A stretch of DNA of 19,579 nucleotides from Alphaproteobacteria bacterium (GCA_020441605.1 JAGRLX010000307.1:1-19579); one strand, 5' to 3'; shown: positions 6,907 through 14,851, counted from the first letter of the stretch. Made by a program: numbers and translations. The notes: generated by a model from the letters alone, not told the origin.

Positions 6907-9498
6907 ATGGCGGATTGGCAGCAGCCCCATTGGAGCGGCAGGCCGCAGACAGCAGACGACCCCCGGCCCAGGCTGCGCCCCAATGCCTACGCGAGGCTCG
7001 CCCGCTTCTGCGCTGGGAACGCCCCCGGCGTTCTAGGCCTCTACCTGGTCCTGGCGCTGGGCGCCGCCACATTGGCCGCCGTCGCGCTGAGTGTCGAGCC
7101 GGATAGTCTTCCGCGGCTGACGGTCGATGAACTGACCGCGGCGGTGCAGGCTGATCTGGCGGAACAGTTTCCCGATATCGACGAGACGATCTACGGGGTC
7201 GTCAGCAACGCCAACAGCGCTGCCGCCCGCCAGACGGCCGTCCAGCTGGCCGAGGCGCTGGAAACCCGCGGCGATCTGTTCACGTCCGCCTTCGTGCCCG
7301 GCACCGGTGCATTCTATGACCGCTATGGCTTTCTGTTCCGCAGCAGTGAAGATATCGCAGCGCGGGTGGCACTGGTTACCCAGATGCAACCTCTATACCA
7401 CGCCCTCGCGGCAGCACCCGACCTTCAGGCGCTCGCCGCGCTGGTGTCCGAAATCGGTCGCGCTGTCGAACAGGGACGCTCGCCGCCGGGCCTGGAAGGC
7501 CTGTTGCTCGCGGTGGCCGATACGGTGGAGGCTGAAATCAAGGGTGAAGTCCGGCCCGTGAACTGGCCGCGGCTTGCCGGCCTCGATTCGGAAGTGTCGA
7601 GCCAGCGTTGGTTTGTGATTGCAACGCCCGTGACCGGCAAGGAACGTCAGGCATCACTCCTCGCCCGTTCGATATCCGGAGCGCATACGGATATTCTCTG
7701 GCTGTGGCCGCGCAGCGCGCTTGCCAGCCCGGCCAATCCCCTGCGTGACTTCCTGGTTCCGGCGGGCCTGGCCATCCTGGTGAGCTTCACGCTGCTGGTG
7801 GCGGGACTGGGCTCCTTGCGCCATGCCGTGCCGGTAATCCTGGCAACGGGTGTCACCGCGAGTCTGGCCGCGGGCGCAGCGGTACTCATCAATCCGGTTC
7901 TCGATGGCGTCACCTGGTCGTTCGCGCTGGCCGCCCTTGCGCCGTCGATCCTGCTTGCTACCGTGCTGGTCATTTCCCACGCCGAAGCACGGCACAGGGG
8001 CGCGGGCCTGCGTCAGGCCATCATGCTGTCGGCCCATCGCCGGGGCGGTGTCCTGGCCGGCTTTGCCATGATCTTCATCGCCTTCTGGCTGTCGTGGATG
8101 ATGCGGCAATTGCCATCGCTCACCCAGTTCGGAATTGTGGCCATCGTGTCGGCCCTGATCGCCCTCCTGGTTGCGCTGACCTTGGTTCCTGCCGCACTGG
8201 CCCTCTTCGACAATGACGGAAAGCCGGTAGATTCCCATTGGTTCGATATAGCCGTGTCGCGGGGACCATCCACCAATTTGCAGAATGCCGTGCAGGTCTT
8301 CGGCATGCTGATCGTTGCCGCAGGCGTGTTTTCGGGTGTCTTCCTGCCCGGCACCCGCCTCGGTGAGCGCATCGCCGGTTTCAGCCCGCCACCCATCCTC
8401 GATACACCTGATGCCCGCGGTGCCATTCACGTCCTGACCACGCCGGACACCGCCAAGGAGCTGATTGCATCGCTCAGCACCTTGCCAGAGGTCGGCGCCA
8501 TCCGCTGGGTAGGGCAATTCCTGCCGCTGGACGCTGGGGCGAAAATCGCCACCCTGCGCCAGATCGAAGGTCTGATGCCGGGATTGCCGGCGCCACGCAC
8601 GCTCGATGATCAGACCGCCGTGAGCGCTACCTTCGCCGAGCTTGAAACCGGCTTGCGCAAGATCGCCGACAATCCGGTAACGGACACTGGTCTGCGCGAT
8701 GCCGCCCACCGTCTGCGCCGGACGATCAGCCTTCTTGCCAACCCCGAACTGCCATCGCCGGGCAGGGTGCTGGCGCTTGAGGAAGCGCTTTTTGCCGGCC
8801 TCGGCCAGTTGTCCCGTGTCGCCGAGCAACTGGTGAACCTGCGCCCACCCGCCCTCGACGACCTCGAGCCGGGCCTGCGGCGGCGCTTCATTTCCGATGC
8901 CGGACGCTGGCGCATCGAGGTCATGCCGAAGCCGGACGTGGGGGTTCTGAGCTTCGCCGCGGCCGTGCGCCGGGTCGTGCCTTCTGCCGCCGGTGAACCC
9001 GTTATGGCGCTGGCACGCAACGAAGTGATGCATCATGAGACCGGGATCGCGCTGGCAGCCGCGTTGGCCGCCGCGACCGTTATGGCCTTCGCCGTGCTGA
9101 GGAGGCCGGTGCGCTGGCTGATGGTGCTTCCCGCCACGGCATTTTTCTACACGTTCTCGGCGGCGGCCGTTGCCGAACTGGGCCTTGCCCTGAATACAGC
9201 CATGCTGACGGCCCTGAGTACCATTTCGGCCCTGGCGATCTCCTCCGCTATCCTTGTGGCCGAGCGTCACCCCCGCCGCCGCGGAGACCCCGTGAACCGC
9301 CCGATCGCCGCCTTTCGCGCCGCCTTGCTGCCGCCACTGGTCCTCGCCGGCGCTGTGGCACCCTTGATGATTTCGTCCATCCAGCCGGTGGCCCTGTTTG
9401 GCACCATGGCCAGCCTGCTTCTGGCGGTTGCCCTTTTGGTGAATGCGCTCTTGCTTCCTTGCCTCGCGATCTGGCTCGCGCGCGCAGCAGGCGACTAA
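6907..9498 (+). CDS. RND/MMPL-family transporter (HpnN-like candidate)
   Basis: An 863-residue inner-membrane protein with the duplicated RND layout: one helix (about 41-62), a large periplasmic domain (63-280), five helices (281-434), a seventh helix (462-478), a second periplasmic domain (480-710) and a final five-helix bundle (713-857). Each periplasmic domain is about 220 residues, smaller than in AcrB-type pumps, and the whole protein has the size of MMPL/HpnN proteins, which in Rhodopseudomonas move hopanoids to the outer membrane. No adaptor protein, outer-membrane channel or hopanoid gene lies next to it, so lipid transport is inferred from family resemblance only. Start ATG 6907 is supported by GGAGAA at 9-10 bases. 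The gene appears to stand alone, followed by a palindrome. Confidence 0.85.
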   Translation: MADWQQPHWSGRPQTADDPRPRLRPNAYARLARFCAGNAPGVLGLYLVLALGAATLAAVALSVEPDSLPRLTVDELTAAVQADLAEQFPDIDETIYGVVSNANSAAARQTAVQLAEALETRGDLFTSAFVPGTGAFYDRYGFLFRSSEDIAARVALVTQMQPLYHALAAAPDLQALAALVSEIGRAVEQGRSPPGLEGLLLAVADTVEAEIKGEVRPVNWPRLAGLDSEVSSQRWFVIATPVTGKERQASLLARSISGAHTDILWLWPRSALASPANPLRDFLVPAGLAILVSFTLLVAGLGSLRHAVPVILATGVTASLAAGAAVLINPVLDGVTWSFALAALAPSILLATVLVISHAEARHRGAGLRQAIMLSAHRRGGVLAGFAMIFIAFWLSWMMRQLPSLTQFGIVAIVSALIALLVALTLVPAALALFDNDGKPVDSHWFDIAVSRGPSTNLQNAVQVFGMLIVAAGVFSGVFLPGTRLGERIAGFSPPPILDTPDARGAIHVLTTPDTAKELIASLSTLPEVGAIRWVGQFLPLDAGAKIATLRQIEGLMPGLPAPRTLDDQTAVSATFAELETGLRKIADNPVTDTGLRDAAHRLRRTISLLANPELPSPGRVLALEEALFAGLGQLSRVAEQLVNLRPPALDDLEPGLRRRFISDAGRWRIEVMPKPDVGVLSFAAAVRRVVPSAAGEPVMALARNEVMHHETGIALAAALAAATVMAFAVLRRPVRWLMVLPATAFFYTFSAAAVAELGLALNTAMLTALSTISALAISSAILVAERHPRRRGDPVNRPIAAFRAALLPPLVLAGAVAPLMISSIQPVALFGTMASLLLAVALLVNALLLPCLAIWLARAAGD

Positions 9499-9514
9499 GA
9501 GAGCAGGCGATCAA

Positions 9515-9534
9515 GCGCGATCAAGTGATCGCGC
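9515..9534. terminator. Perfect palindrome after the RND transporter gene
   Basis: Arms GCGCGATCA and TGATCGCGC surround a 2-base centre; as RNA it would fold as an 8-bp stem with an AAGT loop, 16 bases after the transporter stop. A half-copy GCGATCAA sits directly upstream (9507-9514). No T run follows, so it may be a terminator, an RNA end stabiliser or a dimeric protein-binding site. Confidence 0.45.
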
Positions 9535-9543
9535 ACAGGCCAC

Positions 9544-9729
9544 ATGTCCGCCATTTACCAGGCAGCAGCCGATTGCAACGGGCGATTTCTTGCGATTTGC
9601 TTCGAAAGCTGCCATAACGCGCCCATGTGCTTCCACATGACCATTACTGGCGAACTCGTGCCTGTCTGGACCAAGACGGTCTACGACGAGGTCATGTTGC
9701 ATTGCGCCCGCATCGGTTTCAAGCCGTAG
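9544..9729 (+). CDS. Possible small protein, unknown
   Basis: A 61-residue frame in the gap between the RND transporter and the aminotransferase. I recognise no family. The second half (from Met28, ATG 9625: MCFHMTITGELVPVWTKTVY) has codon third positions rich in G/C, like neighbouring real genes, while the first half does not; the true start may therefore be 9625 (34 residues) or further inside. It contains five cysteines in total and no hydrophobic segment long enough for a membrane helix. Neither start has a good ribosome site. A hairpin followed by a pyrimidine run overlaps its stop codon. This may be a real small protein, a remnant, or chance. Confidence 0.3.
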   Translation: MSAIYQAAADCNGRFLAICFESCHNAPMCFHMTITGELVPVWTKTVYDEVMLHCARIGFKP

Positions 9730-9745
9730 AAACCTCTCCTTTCTT
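9715..9745 (+). terminator. Hairpin with pyrimidine run over the small-ORF stop
   Basis: Stem GGTTTC / GAAACC (6 bp) with an 8-base loop, followed by TCTCCTTTCTT. The stop codon TAG of the small ORF (9727-9729) ends in the stem. It resembles a weak intrinsic terminator lying about 57 bases before the aminotransferase gene, and could also act as an attenuator for it. Confidence 0.35.
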
Positions 9746-9801
9746 GAAGTGTTTCAGGCTCTTACGGGCCCAATGCCACGTATTCGATTTGGAGAATTGT
9801 A

Positions 9802-11187
9802 ATGACCGCGCACACCAAGAACATCAATGTCGCCGAAGTGGTGAGAGACGACATTGCCCACCACTTCCATCCCTTCACCGATCACAAGTCGTTCCATGCC
9901 GAAGGCGGGCCACGGGTCATGACCCAGGCCGACGGGATCTGGATCTGGGATGCCAATGGCAACAAGCTACTCGACGGCATGTCGGGCCTGTGGTGCGTTA
10001 ACATCGGCTACGGCCGCAAGGAAATGGCTGAGACGGCTTATCGCCAGATGCTCGACCTTCCCTACTACAACACCTTCTTTAAGACGACGACGGTGCCGAC
10101 CACCGAGCTCGCCGCGAAGATTTCCTCGGTCATGCCGGCGCGCTTCAAGCACATCTTCTTCACCAATTCCGGGTCGGAATCGAACGACACGATCGTGCGC
10201 TTCGTGCGCCACTACTGGAAACTCAAGGGTAAGCCCTACCGCCAGCACTTCATTGGCCGCGTGCGGGGCTACCATGGTTCGACCATGGTGGCGGCCAATC
10301 TTGGCGGCATGCAGGGCATGCACGAGCAGGTGGGCACCGAATTCCCGGGCTTCCATCATGTTCAGCAACCCTATTGGTATGATTTCGGCGGTGACAAGAC
10401 CCCCGAGGAATTCGGTCTCGAAGCTGCCGCAGCAGTAGAAAAGAAGATTCTCGAAGTCGGTCCCGACAATGTGGCGGCCTTTATCGGTGAGCCGATCCAG
10501 GGTGCCGCGGGCGTCCTGATCCCGCCGTCGACCTATTGGCCGGAAGTGCAGCGCATCTGCCGTAAATATGGCATTCTCATCATTTCGGACGAGGTGATCT
10601 GCGGTTTCGGGCGCACCGGCAACTGGTGGGGCTTCCAGTCACTTGGTTTCGAGCCGGACATCGTGCCGATGGCTAAGGGGCTGTCGTCGGGTTACCTGCC
10701 GATCGGAGCGGTGGCCTTTGCCGATCACCTGATCAAGGATTTCTTCGAACTGGGTGGCGAATTCTACCATGGCATGACCTATGCCGGTCATCCGGTGGCC
10801 GCAGCGGTGGCGGTCAAGAACATCGAGATTCTCCAGGACGAAAAGCTGGTGGATAGGTGCCGCGAACTCGGGCCCTATTTCAGCCAAGCCCTGGCAAGCC
10901 TCCGCGATCATCCGATTGTCGGAGAAACCCGTTCGCTGGGCCTGATTGGCGCCATCGAACTGTCGAACGACAAGGCCAAGCGTGGCCGGTTCAAGGATTC
11001 GGGCCGGGTTGGCACGATGTGCCGCGACCACTGTTTCAAGAACGGACTCATCATGCGCGCTTGCTGGGACACTATGGTGCTTGCGCCACCCTTCGTCATC
11101 ACTAAGAAGGAAATCGATGAACTCGTGCGGCTGGCGCGGATCGCGCTTGACGCAACCTATTCAGACGTCAAGTCGGAGATGGTTTGA
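9802..11187 (+). CDS. spuC: Putrescine:pyruvate aminotransferase (SpuC-like, class III)
   Basis: A 461-residue PLP-dependent class III aminotransferase. The order of motifs is typical of the omega-amine:pyruvate group: GMSGLWCVNIGYGRKE near the N-terminus, LPYYNTFFKTTT, the phosphate-cup TNSGSESND, RVRGYHGSTMVA, EPIQGAAGVLIPP, the cofactor aspartate in ISDEVICGFGRTG, and the PLP lysine K292 in MAKGLSSGYLPIGAV. By family it moves the amino group of putrescine (or another terminal diamine) to pyruvate, giving 4-aminobutanal and alanine in the cytosol; beta-alanine or other omega-amines are alternatives. Start ATG 9802 has GGAGA (9791-9795) at ideal spacing. It lies upstream of a polyamine uptake locus and the agmatinase that makes putrescine, which supports the diamine assignment. 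Confidence 0.88.
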   Translation: MTAHTKNINVAEVVRDDIAHHFHPFTDHKSFHAEGGPRVMTQADGIWIWDANGNKLLDGMSGLWCVNIGYGRKEMAETAYRQMLDLPYYNTFFKTTTVPTTELAAKISSVMPARFKHIFFTNSGSESNDTIVRFVRHYWKLKGKPYRQHFIGRVRGYHGSTMVAANLGGMQGMHEQVGTEFPGFHHVQQPYWYDFGGDKTPEEFGLEAAAAVEKKILEVGPDNVAAFIGEPIQGAAGVLIPPSTYWPEVQRICRKYGILIISDEVICGFGRTGNWWGFQSLGFEPDIVPMAKGLSSGYLPIGAVAFADHLIKDFFELGGEFYHGMTYAGHPVAAAVAVKNIEILQDEKLVDRCRELGPYFSQALASLRDHPIVGETRSLGLIGAIELSNDKAKRGRFKDSGRVGTMCRDHCFKNGLIMRACWDTMVLAPPFVITKKEIDELVRLARIALDATYSDVKSEMV

Positions 11188-11328
11188 ATCCCGTTTGATG
11201 ACTGGAAGCCGGTCCAGGAGCCATGGCGCAGACAAAATATCTTCGCGGATGGCCTCTGGACACATCGCGGCACCATAGAACAGACAAAAGCATCTGGTGC
11301 CACGTCAACCAAGAGAGGGCCTCTTATC
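11188..11328 (+). promoter_or_regulatory. Regulatory-looking leader before the polyamine-binding protein gene
   Basis: A 141-base gap with several ordered elements: a direct repeat CAGACAAAA at 11229-11237 and 11281-11289 (52 bases apart, near five helical turns), an inverted repeat GGCACCA (11269-11275) / TGGTGCC (11295-11301) with a 19-base spacer that contains the second direct repeat, and a small hairpin AAGAG / CTCTT (11311-11325) that encloses the ribosome site GAGAGG of the next gene. Together they suggest control of the binding-protein gene by a regulator or by RNA structure. No -35/-10 pair is convincing. Confidence 0.4.
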
Positions 11329-12411
11329 ATGACTACATACGTGCCACGTTTCCGGCCGAACCGCCGCACCTTGCTCAAGGGCACCGGCGCCGCGCTTGCC
11401 GGCCTGACCTTCCTTCCCCGTTTCGCCATGTCGGAAGAGGAAAAGAAGCTCAACTTCTACAACTGGGATACCTATATCGGCGAAAACACCCTGGCCGACT
11501 TCAACAGCGCCACCGGCATCGAGGTGAAGATGGACCTCTTCGCCGACAATGATGAGCTTTTTGCCAAGCTGAAGGGCGGCAATCCCGGCTACGATGTCAT
11601 CGTTCCGACCAACGACATGCTCGAGCGCATGATCAAGGCCGACATGCTGGTTCCGCTGGATCATGCCAAGATCCCGAACATGTCCAACATCGGCAAGCAG
11701 TTCCAGGACGCGGCCTTCGATCCCGGCCGCAAGTTCTCGGTTCCCTACATGTGGGGAACGGTCGGCGTTGGCTATCGCAAGTCGAAAATCGAAGGCGGCA
11801 GCGTCGACAGCTGGAAGCCGTTGCTCGACTCGGATCAGTATGCCGGGAAGATCTCGCTTCTGGGCGACGCCCAGAACGTGATCGGCGTGGCGCTCAAGTA
11901 TCTCGGGTACTCCTTCAACTCGGTCAACAGCGACGAATTGAAGAAAGCCGAGGAACTCCTGATCGCGCAGAAGAAGAACATCAAGGTCTTTGCCGACGAC
12001 AATGGCCAGGATCTGCTTGCTTCCGGCGAAGTTGACCTGTGCCAGGAATGGAATGGCGACATCGTTCAGGTGATGGCGGAGGACGAGGATCTCGCCTACG
12101 CCGTTCCCAAGGAGGGCTCGCTCCTCTGGCAGGACACAATGGCGATTCCGAAGGGCGCACCCCATCCGGAAAATGCCCACGCCTTCATCAACTACATTCT
12201 TGATGCGGAAGCCGGCAAGCATATCGCCGAGACGATCCAGTTCGCCACGGCCAATGCCGCCGCCCGTGCGCTGATGGATGACGCCTACAAGAACAATGCG
12301 GCGATCTTCCCGCCGGACGACATCCTCGCGATGTGCGAGCCGGTTCTCTACCTCGGCGAAGAAGTGACCGCACAGCGCGACGTGATCTGGACCAGAATAC
12401 AAGCCGCCTGA
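11329..12411 (+). CDS. potD: Polyamine ABC transporter substrate-binding protein (PotD-like)
   Basis: Periplasmic receptor for spermidine/putrescine-type ligands, 360 residues. The N-terminus has a twin-arginine signal (NRRTLLKG, R12-R13) followed by a short hydrophobic run, so it is probably exported folded by Tat. The mature part begins LNFYNWDTYIGENTLADF, equivalent to the YNWxxY ligand-pocket entry of PotD/PotF, and continues with YDVIVPTNDMLERM, FSVPYMWGTVGVGY and WQDTMAIPKGA, in which W267 and D269 match the Trp and Asp that hold the amine in E. coli PotD. Several segments (SIPYIWG-like, ETIxxxTxNxAARxL-like) are closer to PotD than to PotF. A hairpin separates it from the rest of the transporter genes, a usual way to make more receptor than membrane parts. 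Exact ligand unknown. Confidence 0.92.
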   Translation: MTTYVPRFRPNRRTLLKGTGAALAGLTFLPRFAMSEEEKKLNFYNWDTYIGENTLADFNSATGIEVKMDLFADNDELFAKLKGGNPGYDVIVPTNDMLERMIKADMLVPLDHAKIPNMSNIGKQFQDAAFDPGRKFSVPYMWGTVGVGYRKSKIEGGSVDSWKPLLDSDQYAGKISLLGDAQNVIGVALKYLGYSFNSVNSDELKKAEELLIAQKKNIKVFADDNGQDLLASGEVDLCQEWNGDIVQVMAEDEDLAYAVPKEGSLLWQDTMAIPKGAPHPENAHAFINYILDAEAGKHIAETIQFATANAAARALMDDAYKNNAAIFPPDDILAMCEPVLYLGEEVTAQRDVIWTRIQAA

Positions 12412-12424
12412 GCCAGCCGACTTT

Positions 12425-12451
12425 GAGGGCAGCACCGCAAGTGCTGCCCTC
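12425..12451 (+). terminator. Strong hairpin between binding-protein gene and fusion gene
   Basis: A perfect 11-bp stem GAGGGCAGCAC / GTGCTGCCCTC with a 5-base loop CGCAA, starting 13 bases after the binding-protein stop and ending 28 bases before the next start. Only a short pyrimidine run (TCT) follows. It looks like a partial terminator or an mRNA 3'-end stabiliser that lets the receptor be made in excess over downstream proteins. Confidence 0.65.
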
Positions 12452-12479
12452 TCTGCATCGAGCGCCAGGATCATCCACG

Positions 12480-14810
12480 ATGCTGAACAACCTCAGGCCA
12501 CCCGACTTGCCGCTTGAACTGCTGCGAAGTCTCGCACAAGAGAGCTACGGTCTCTCCGGCCAATGGACGCGCCTCGAAGGCGAGCGCGACCAGAACTATC
12601 GGGTCGTCGCGGAGAATGGGATTACATGGGTTTTCAAGGCCTGCAATCCTGACGAGGGCTCGAAAGCGCTTCAGTGTCAGGCCGAGGCTCTTGAACATAT
12701 CGCCCAGGTCGACCCGGATCTGCCCGTGCCGCGCCTGGCCCGCACCCGCGATGGTGCACGGCTCGCGCGGCTTGCCCACGAGGACCGCGACTACCCGATA
12801 ATGCTTCTTACGCACCTGCCGGGCGAAGTCATCGGCGGGAGGCAGCTGACGTCGCCTCAACTCTTTGCGGTCGGGGGCTCGATTGCGCGTCTGGGTCTTG
12901 CCATGCGCGGCTTCATCCACGGCGCGGTTGCGGCCCGGCGCCTGGTGTGGGACACCCGCCACGCCGAAGACTTGCGCGGACAGATCCAGGGCCTTCCGCC
13001 AGAGGACGGACAACTGGCCGCGCAAATCCTCGATCGTCACCGGGACGTGACTCTTCCCAGGATGCGCACCATGCGCAGCCAGATCATCCACGGCGATGTT
13101 CATCCCTACAATTGCCTGATGTCCGGCGACGGACAGATCTCCGGCATCATCGACTTCGGCGATATGGTTCATGGCGCGCTGGTGCAGGATCTGGCCAACG
13201 CCGCCGCCGATTTTCTCTATCCGGGCCGGAACCAGGTTGGCACGCTGTTCGAGATCGTCCGGGGCTATGCGAGCGTCACCCGGCTGGAAGAGGCCGAAGC
13301 CGACGTTGTCCTGGACCTGGTCGAAGTCCGGTTGCTGATCACAGCGCTCATCGATCTGCTGAAGGGCAGCATTGGCATCGAGTCCCAAGGTTATTTCGGC
13401 GACTTCAACGCCCGCGCGATACCGATCATCCGGGAACTGCGCGCTGCGGGCCGCGACCGGCTGCAGGATGAAATTCGCCGCGCCGCGGCCTTTCCGCGCA
13501 AGCATGTGGCCAGCGAGCAAAGTCTGGCCGACATGATCGGCCGCCGCCGCAAGGTAATGGGCAAGCGGCTCTATGTCTTCTACGATCCACCGGTCCATAT
13601 GGTGAAGGGAGAGGGCGTTTGGCTCTTCGACGCGACGGGACGCCGCTTCCTCGACTGCTACAACAATGTGCCGCACGTCGGCCATTGCCACCCCTATGTG
13701 ACCGAGGCGATTGTGCGCCAGGCGCGGCGGCTGAACACCAACACGCGCTACATCACCAATGAAGCGGTAGCCTATGCCGAACGGCTTGTGGCCCTGTCGC
13801 ATTCCGATCTCTCTGCCGTGGTCTTCGTCAATTCCGGCAGCGAGGCCAATGATCTGGCCTGGCGCATGGCCAAGGCCTGGACCGGCAACCGCGGTGGCCT
13901 GGCGATGGACTTCGCCTATCATGGCGTGACCGAAGCGACCGACGCCTTCTCGCCGTCGAACGCGGCCTCGGCGCAATCCATGGTCTGGAATGCGCCCCAT
14001 GTGCGGTTGTTGCCTCCGCCAGATGACTACCGAGGACCCTACAAGCGAGGCGAGCCAGACATCGCGGCGCGATACGCCGGCTTGGCGGACGGCCCGATCG
14101 GTGAACTCGCGGAACTTGGCCTGGGTGTCGCTGCTGCCATCGTCGACTCCGCCTTTATGACCAATGGCATTCTCGACGTGGCGCCGGGCTATCTGCAATC
14201 GTTGGCGAATAAGGTGCGCGCCGCGGGCGGTCTGTTCATCGCCGACGAGGTCCAATCCGGCTTCGGCCGTATGGGCACCGCCTTCTGGGGCCACCAGCAC
14301 CATGGCGTGGTGCCTGACTTCATAACCATCGGAAAGCCGGCGGGAAACGGGCATCCTCTGGGCGCAGTGATCACCAGGCCTGAGATCCTCAATCATTTCA
14401 CCAGTGAGGCGCCGTTCTTCTCGACCTTCGGCGGCAACAACGTAGCCTGCGCCGCAGGACTTGCAGTGCTCGACGTCATCCGCGACGAGGAACTCGTTGA
14501 CAATGCCCGGGAGAGCGGAACTTATCTCCGTAAGGCGCTCCGAGGGCTGATGAGCCAGCATGCGCTGATTGGCGATGTGCGTGGTGTGGGGCTTGCCACC
14601 GGCGTCGAACTCGTCCGTGACCGGACGACGCTGGAACCCGCCGACACGGAGGCGACGCGCCTGCTGGGCCTGATCCGGGATCAGGGTGTGCTGGTCGGTG
14701 GCGAAGGCAAATATGGCAATGTGCTGAAGATAAGGCCTCCGACCGTGTTCACGCGAGAGCATGCGGATATTGCGGTCGAAGCCATTGGCCGTGCCCTTGA
14801 CCGCTTGTGA
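12480..14810 (+). CDS. Fusion: hydroxylysine-kinase-like (APH fold) + phospho-lyase-like class III aminotransferase
   Basis: A 776-residue two-domain protein. Residues about 1-345 are an aminoglycoside-phosphotransferase-fold small-molecule kinase: LLTHLPGE, catalytic loop HGDVHPYN (H204, D206, N211) and metal site IIDFGDM (D225), resembling human 5-hydroxylysine kinase HYKK. Residues about 350-776 are a class III PLP enzyme: CYNNVPHVGHCHP, LNTNTRYITN, SGSEAND (452-458), DEVQSGFGRMG (D589), PLP lysine K619 in IGKPAGNGHPLG, and NVLKIRPPTVFT; these match human ETNPPL and PHYKPL, which split phosphoethanolamine or 5-phosphohydroxylysine into aldehyde, ammonia and phosphate. Inference: one polypeptide phosphorylates an amino alcohol, then eliminates phosphate and ammonia. 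Start ATG 12480 (AGGA at 12467-12470) is preferred; the longer frame from 12333 would overlap the binding-protein gene. The substrate cannot be read from sequence; a plain transaminase role is a less likely alternative. Confidence 0.88.
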   Translation: MLNNLRPPDLPLELLRSLAQESYGLSGQWTRLEGERDQNYRVVAENGITWVFKACNPDEGSKALQCQAEALEHIAQVDPDLPVPRLARTRDGARLARLAHEDRDYPIMLLTHLPGEVIGGRQLTSPQLFAVGGSIARLGLAMRGFIHGAVAARRLVWDTRHAEDLRGQIQGLPPEDGQLAAQILDRHRDVTLPRMRTMRSQIIHGDVHPYNCLMSGDGQISGIIDFGDMVHGALVQDLANAAADFLYPGRNQVGTLFEIVRGYASVTRLEEAEADVVLDLVEVRLLITALIDLLKGSIGIESQGYFGDFNARAIPIIRELRAAGRDRLQDEIRRAAAFPRKHVASEQSLADMIGRRRKVMGKRLYVFYDPPVHMVKGEGVWLFDATGRRFLDCYNNVPHVGHCHPYVTEAIVRQARRLNTNTRYITNEAVAYAERLVALSHSDLSAVVFVNSGSEANDLAWRMAKAWTGNRGGLAMDFAYHGVTEATDAFSPSNAASAQSMVWNAPHVRLLPPPDDYRGPYKRGEPDIAARYAGLADGPIGELAELGLGVAAAIVDSAFMTNGILDVAPGYLQSLANKVRAAGGLFIADEVQSGFGRMGTAFWGHQHHGVVPDFITIGKPAGNGHPLGAVITRPEILNHFTSEAPFFSTFGGNNVACAAGLAVLDVIRDEELVDNARESGTYLRKALRGLMSQHALIGDVRGVGLATGVELVRDRTTLEPADTEATRLLGLIRDQGVLVGGEGKYGNVLKIRPPTVFTREHADIAVEAIGRALDRL

Positions 14811-14821
14811 AATCGTGGTGG

Positions 14822-14851
14822 TTGCCGAGTGGTGATGGACTGAGCTAGGCT
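14822..14851 (+). promoter_or_regulatory. Possible promoter before the permease genes
   Basis: TTGCCG and TAGGCT separated by 18 bases lie in the 75-base gap before the first permease gene, followed by an A7 run and a strong ribosome site. It could give the permease-ATPase-agmatinase genes their own promoter, but the match is modest. Confidence 0.22.

Noticed and set aside
9511..9702. Minus-strand 63-codon frame in the gap before the aminotransferase
   Set aside because: No ribosome site, no codon-position signal, and it reads through the palindrome; weaker than the plus-strand candidate.
11223..11552. Possible leader ORF (109 codons) starting just before the receptor gene
   Set aside because: It runs out of frame deep into the receptor gene, its AGGAG is too close to the ATG, and composition is shadow-like.
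12333..12479. N-terminal extension of the fusion protein by 49 residues
   Set aside because: It would overlap the end of the binding-protein gene and run through the hairpin; ATG 12480 has a suitable AGGA and the kinase-fold similarity begins after it.
12471..14762. A 763-codon minus-strand frame opposite the kinase/phospho-lyase fusion
   Set aside because: Same shadow effect; low-complexity His/Arg/Gln composition and no ribosome site, while the plus strand has all catalytic motifs.
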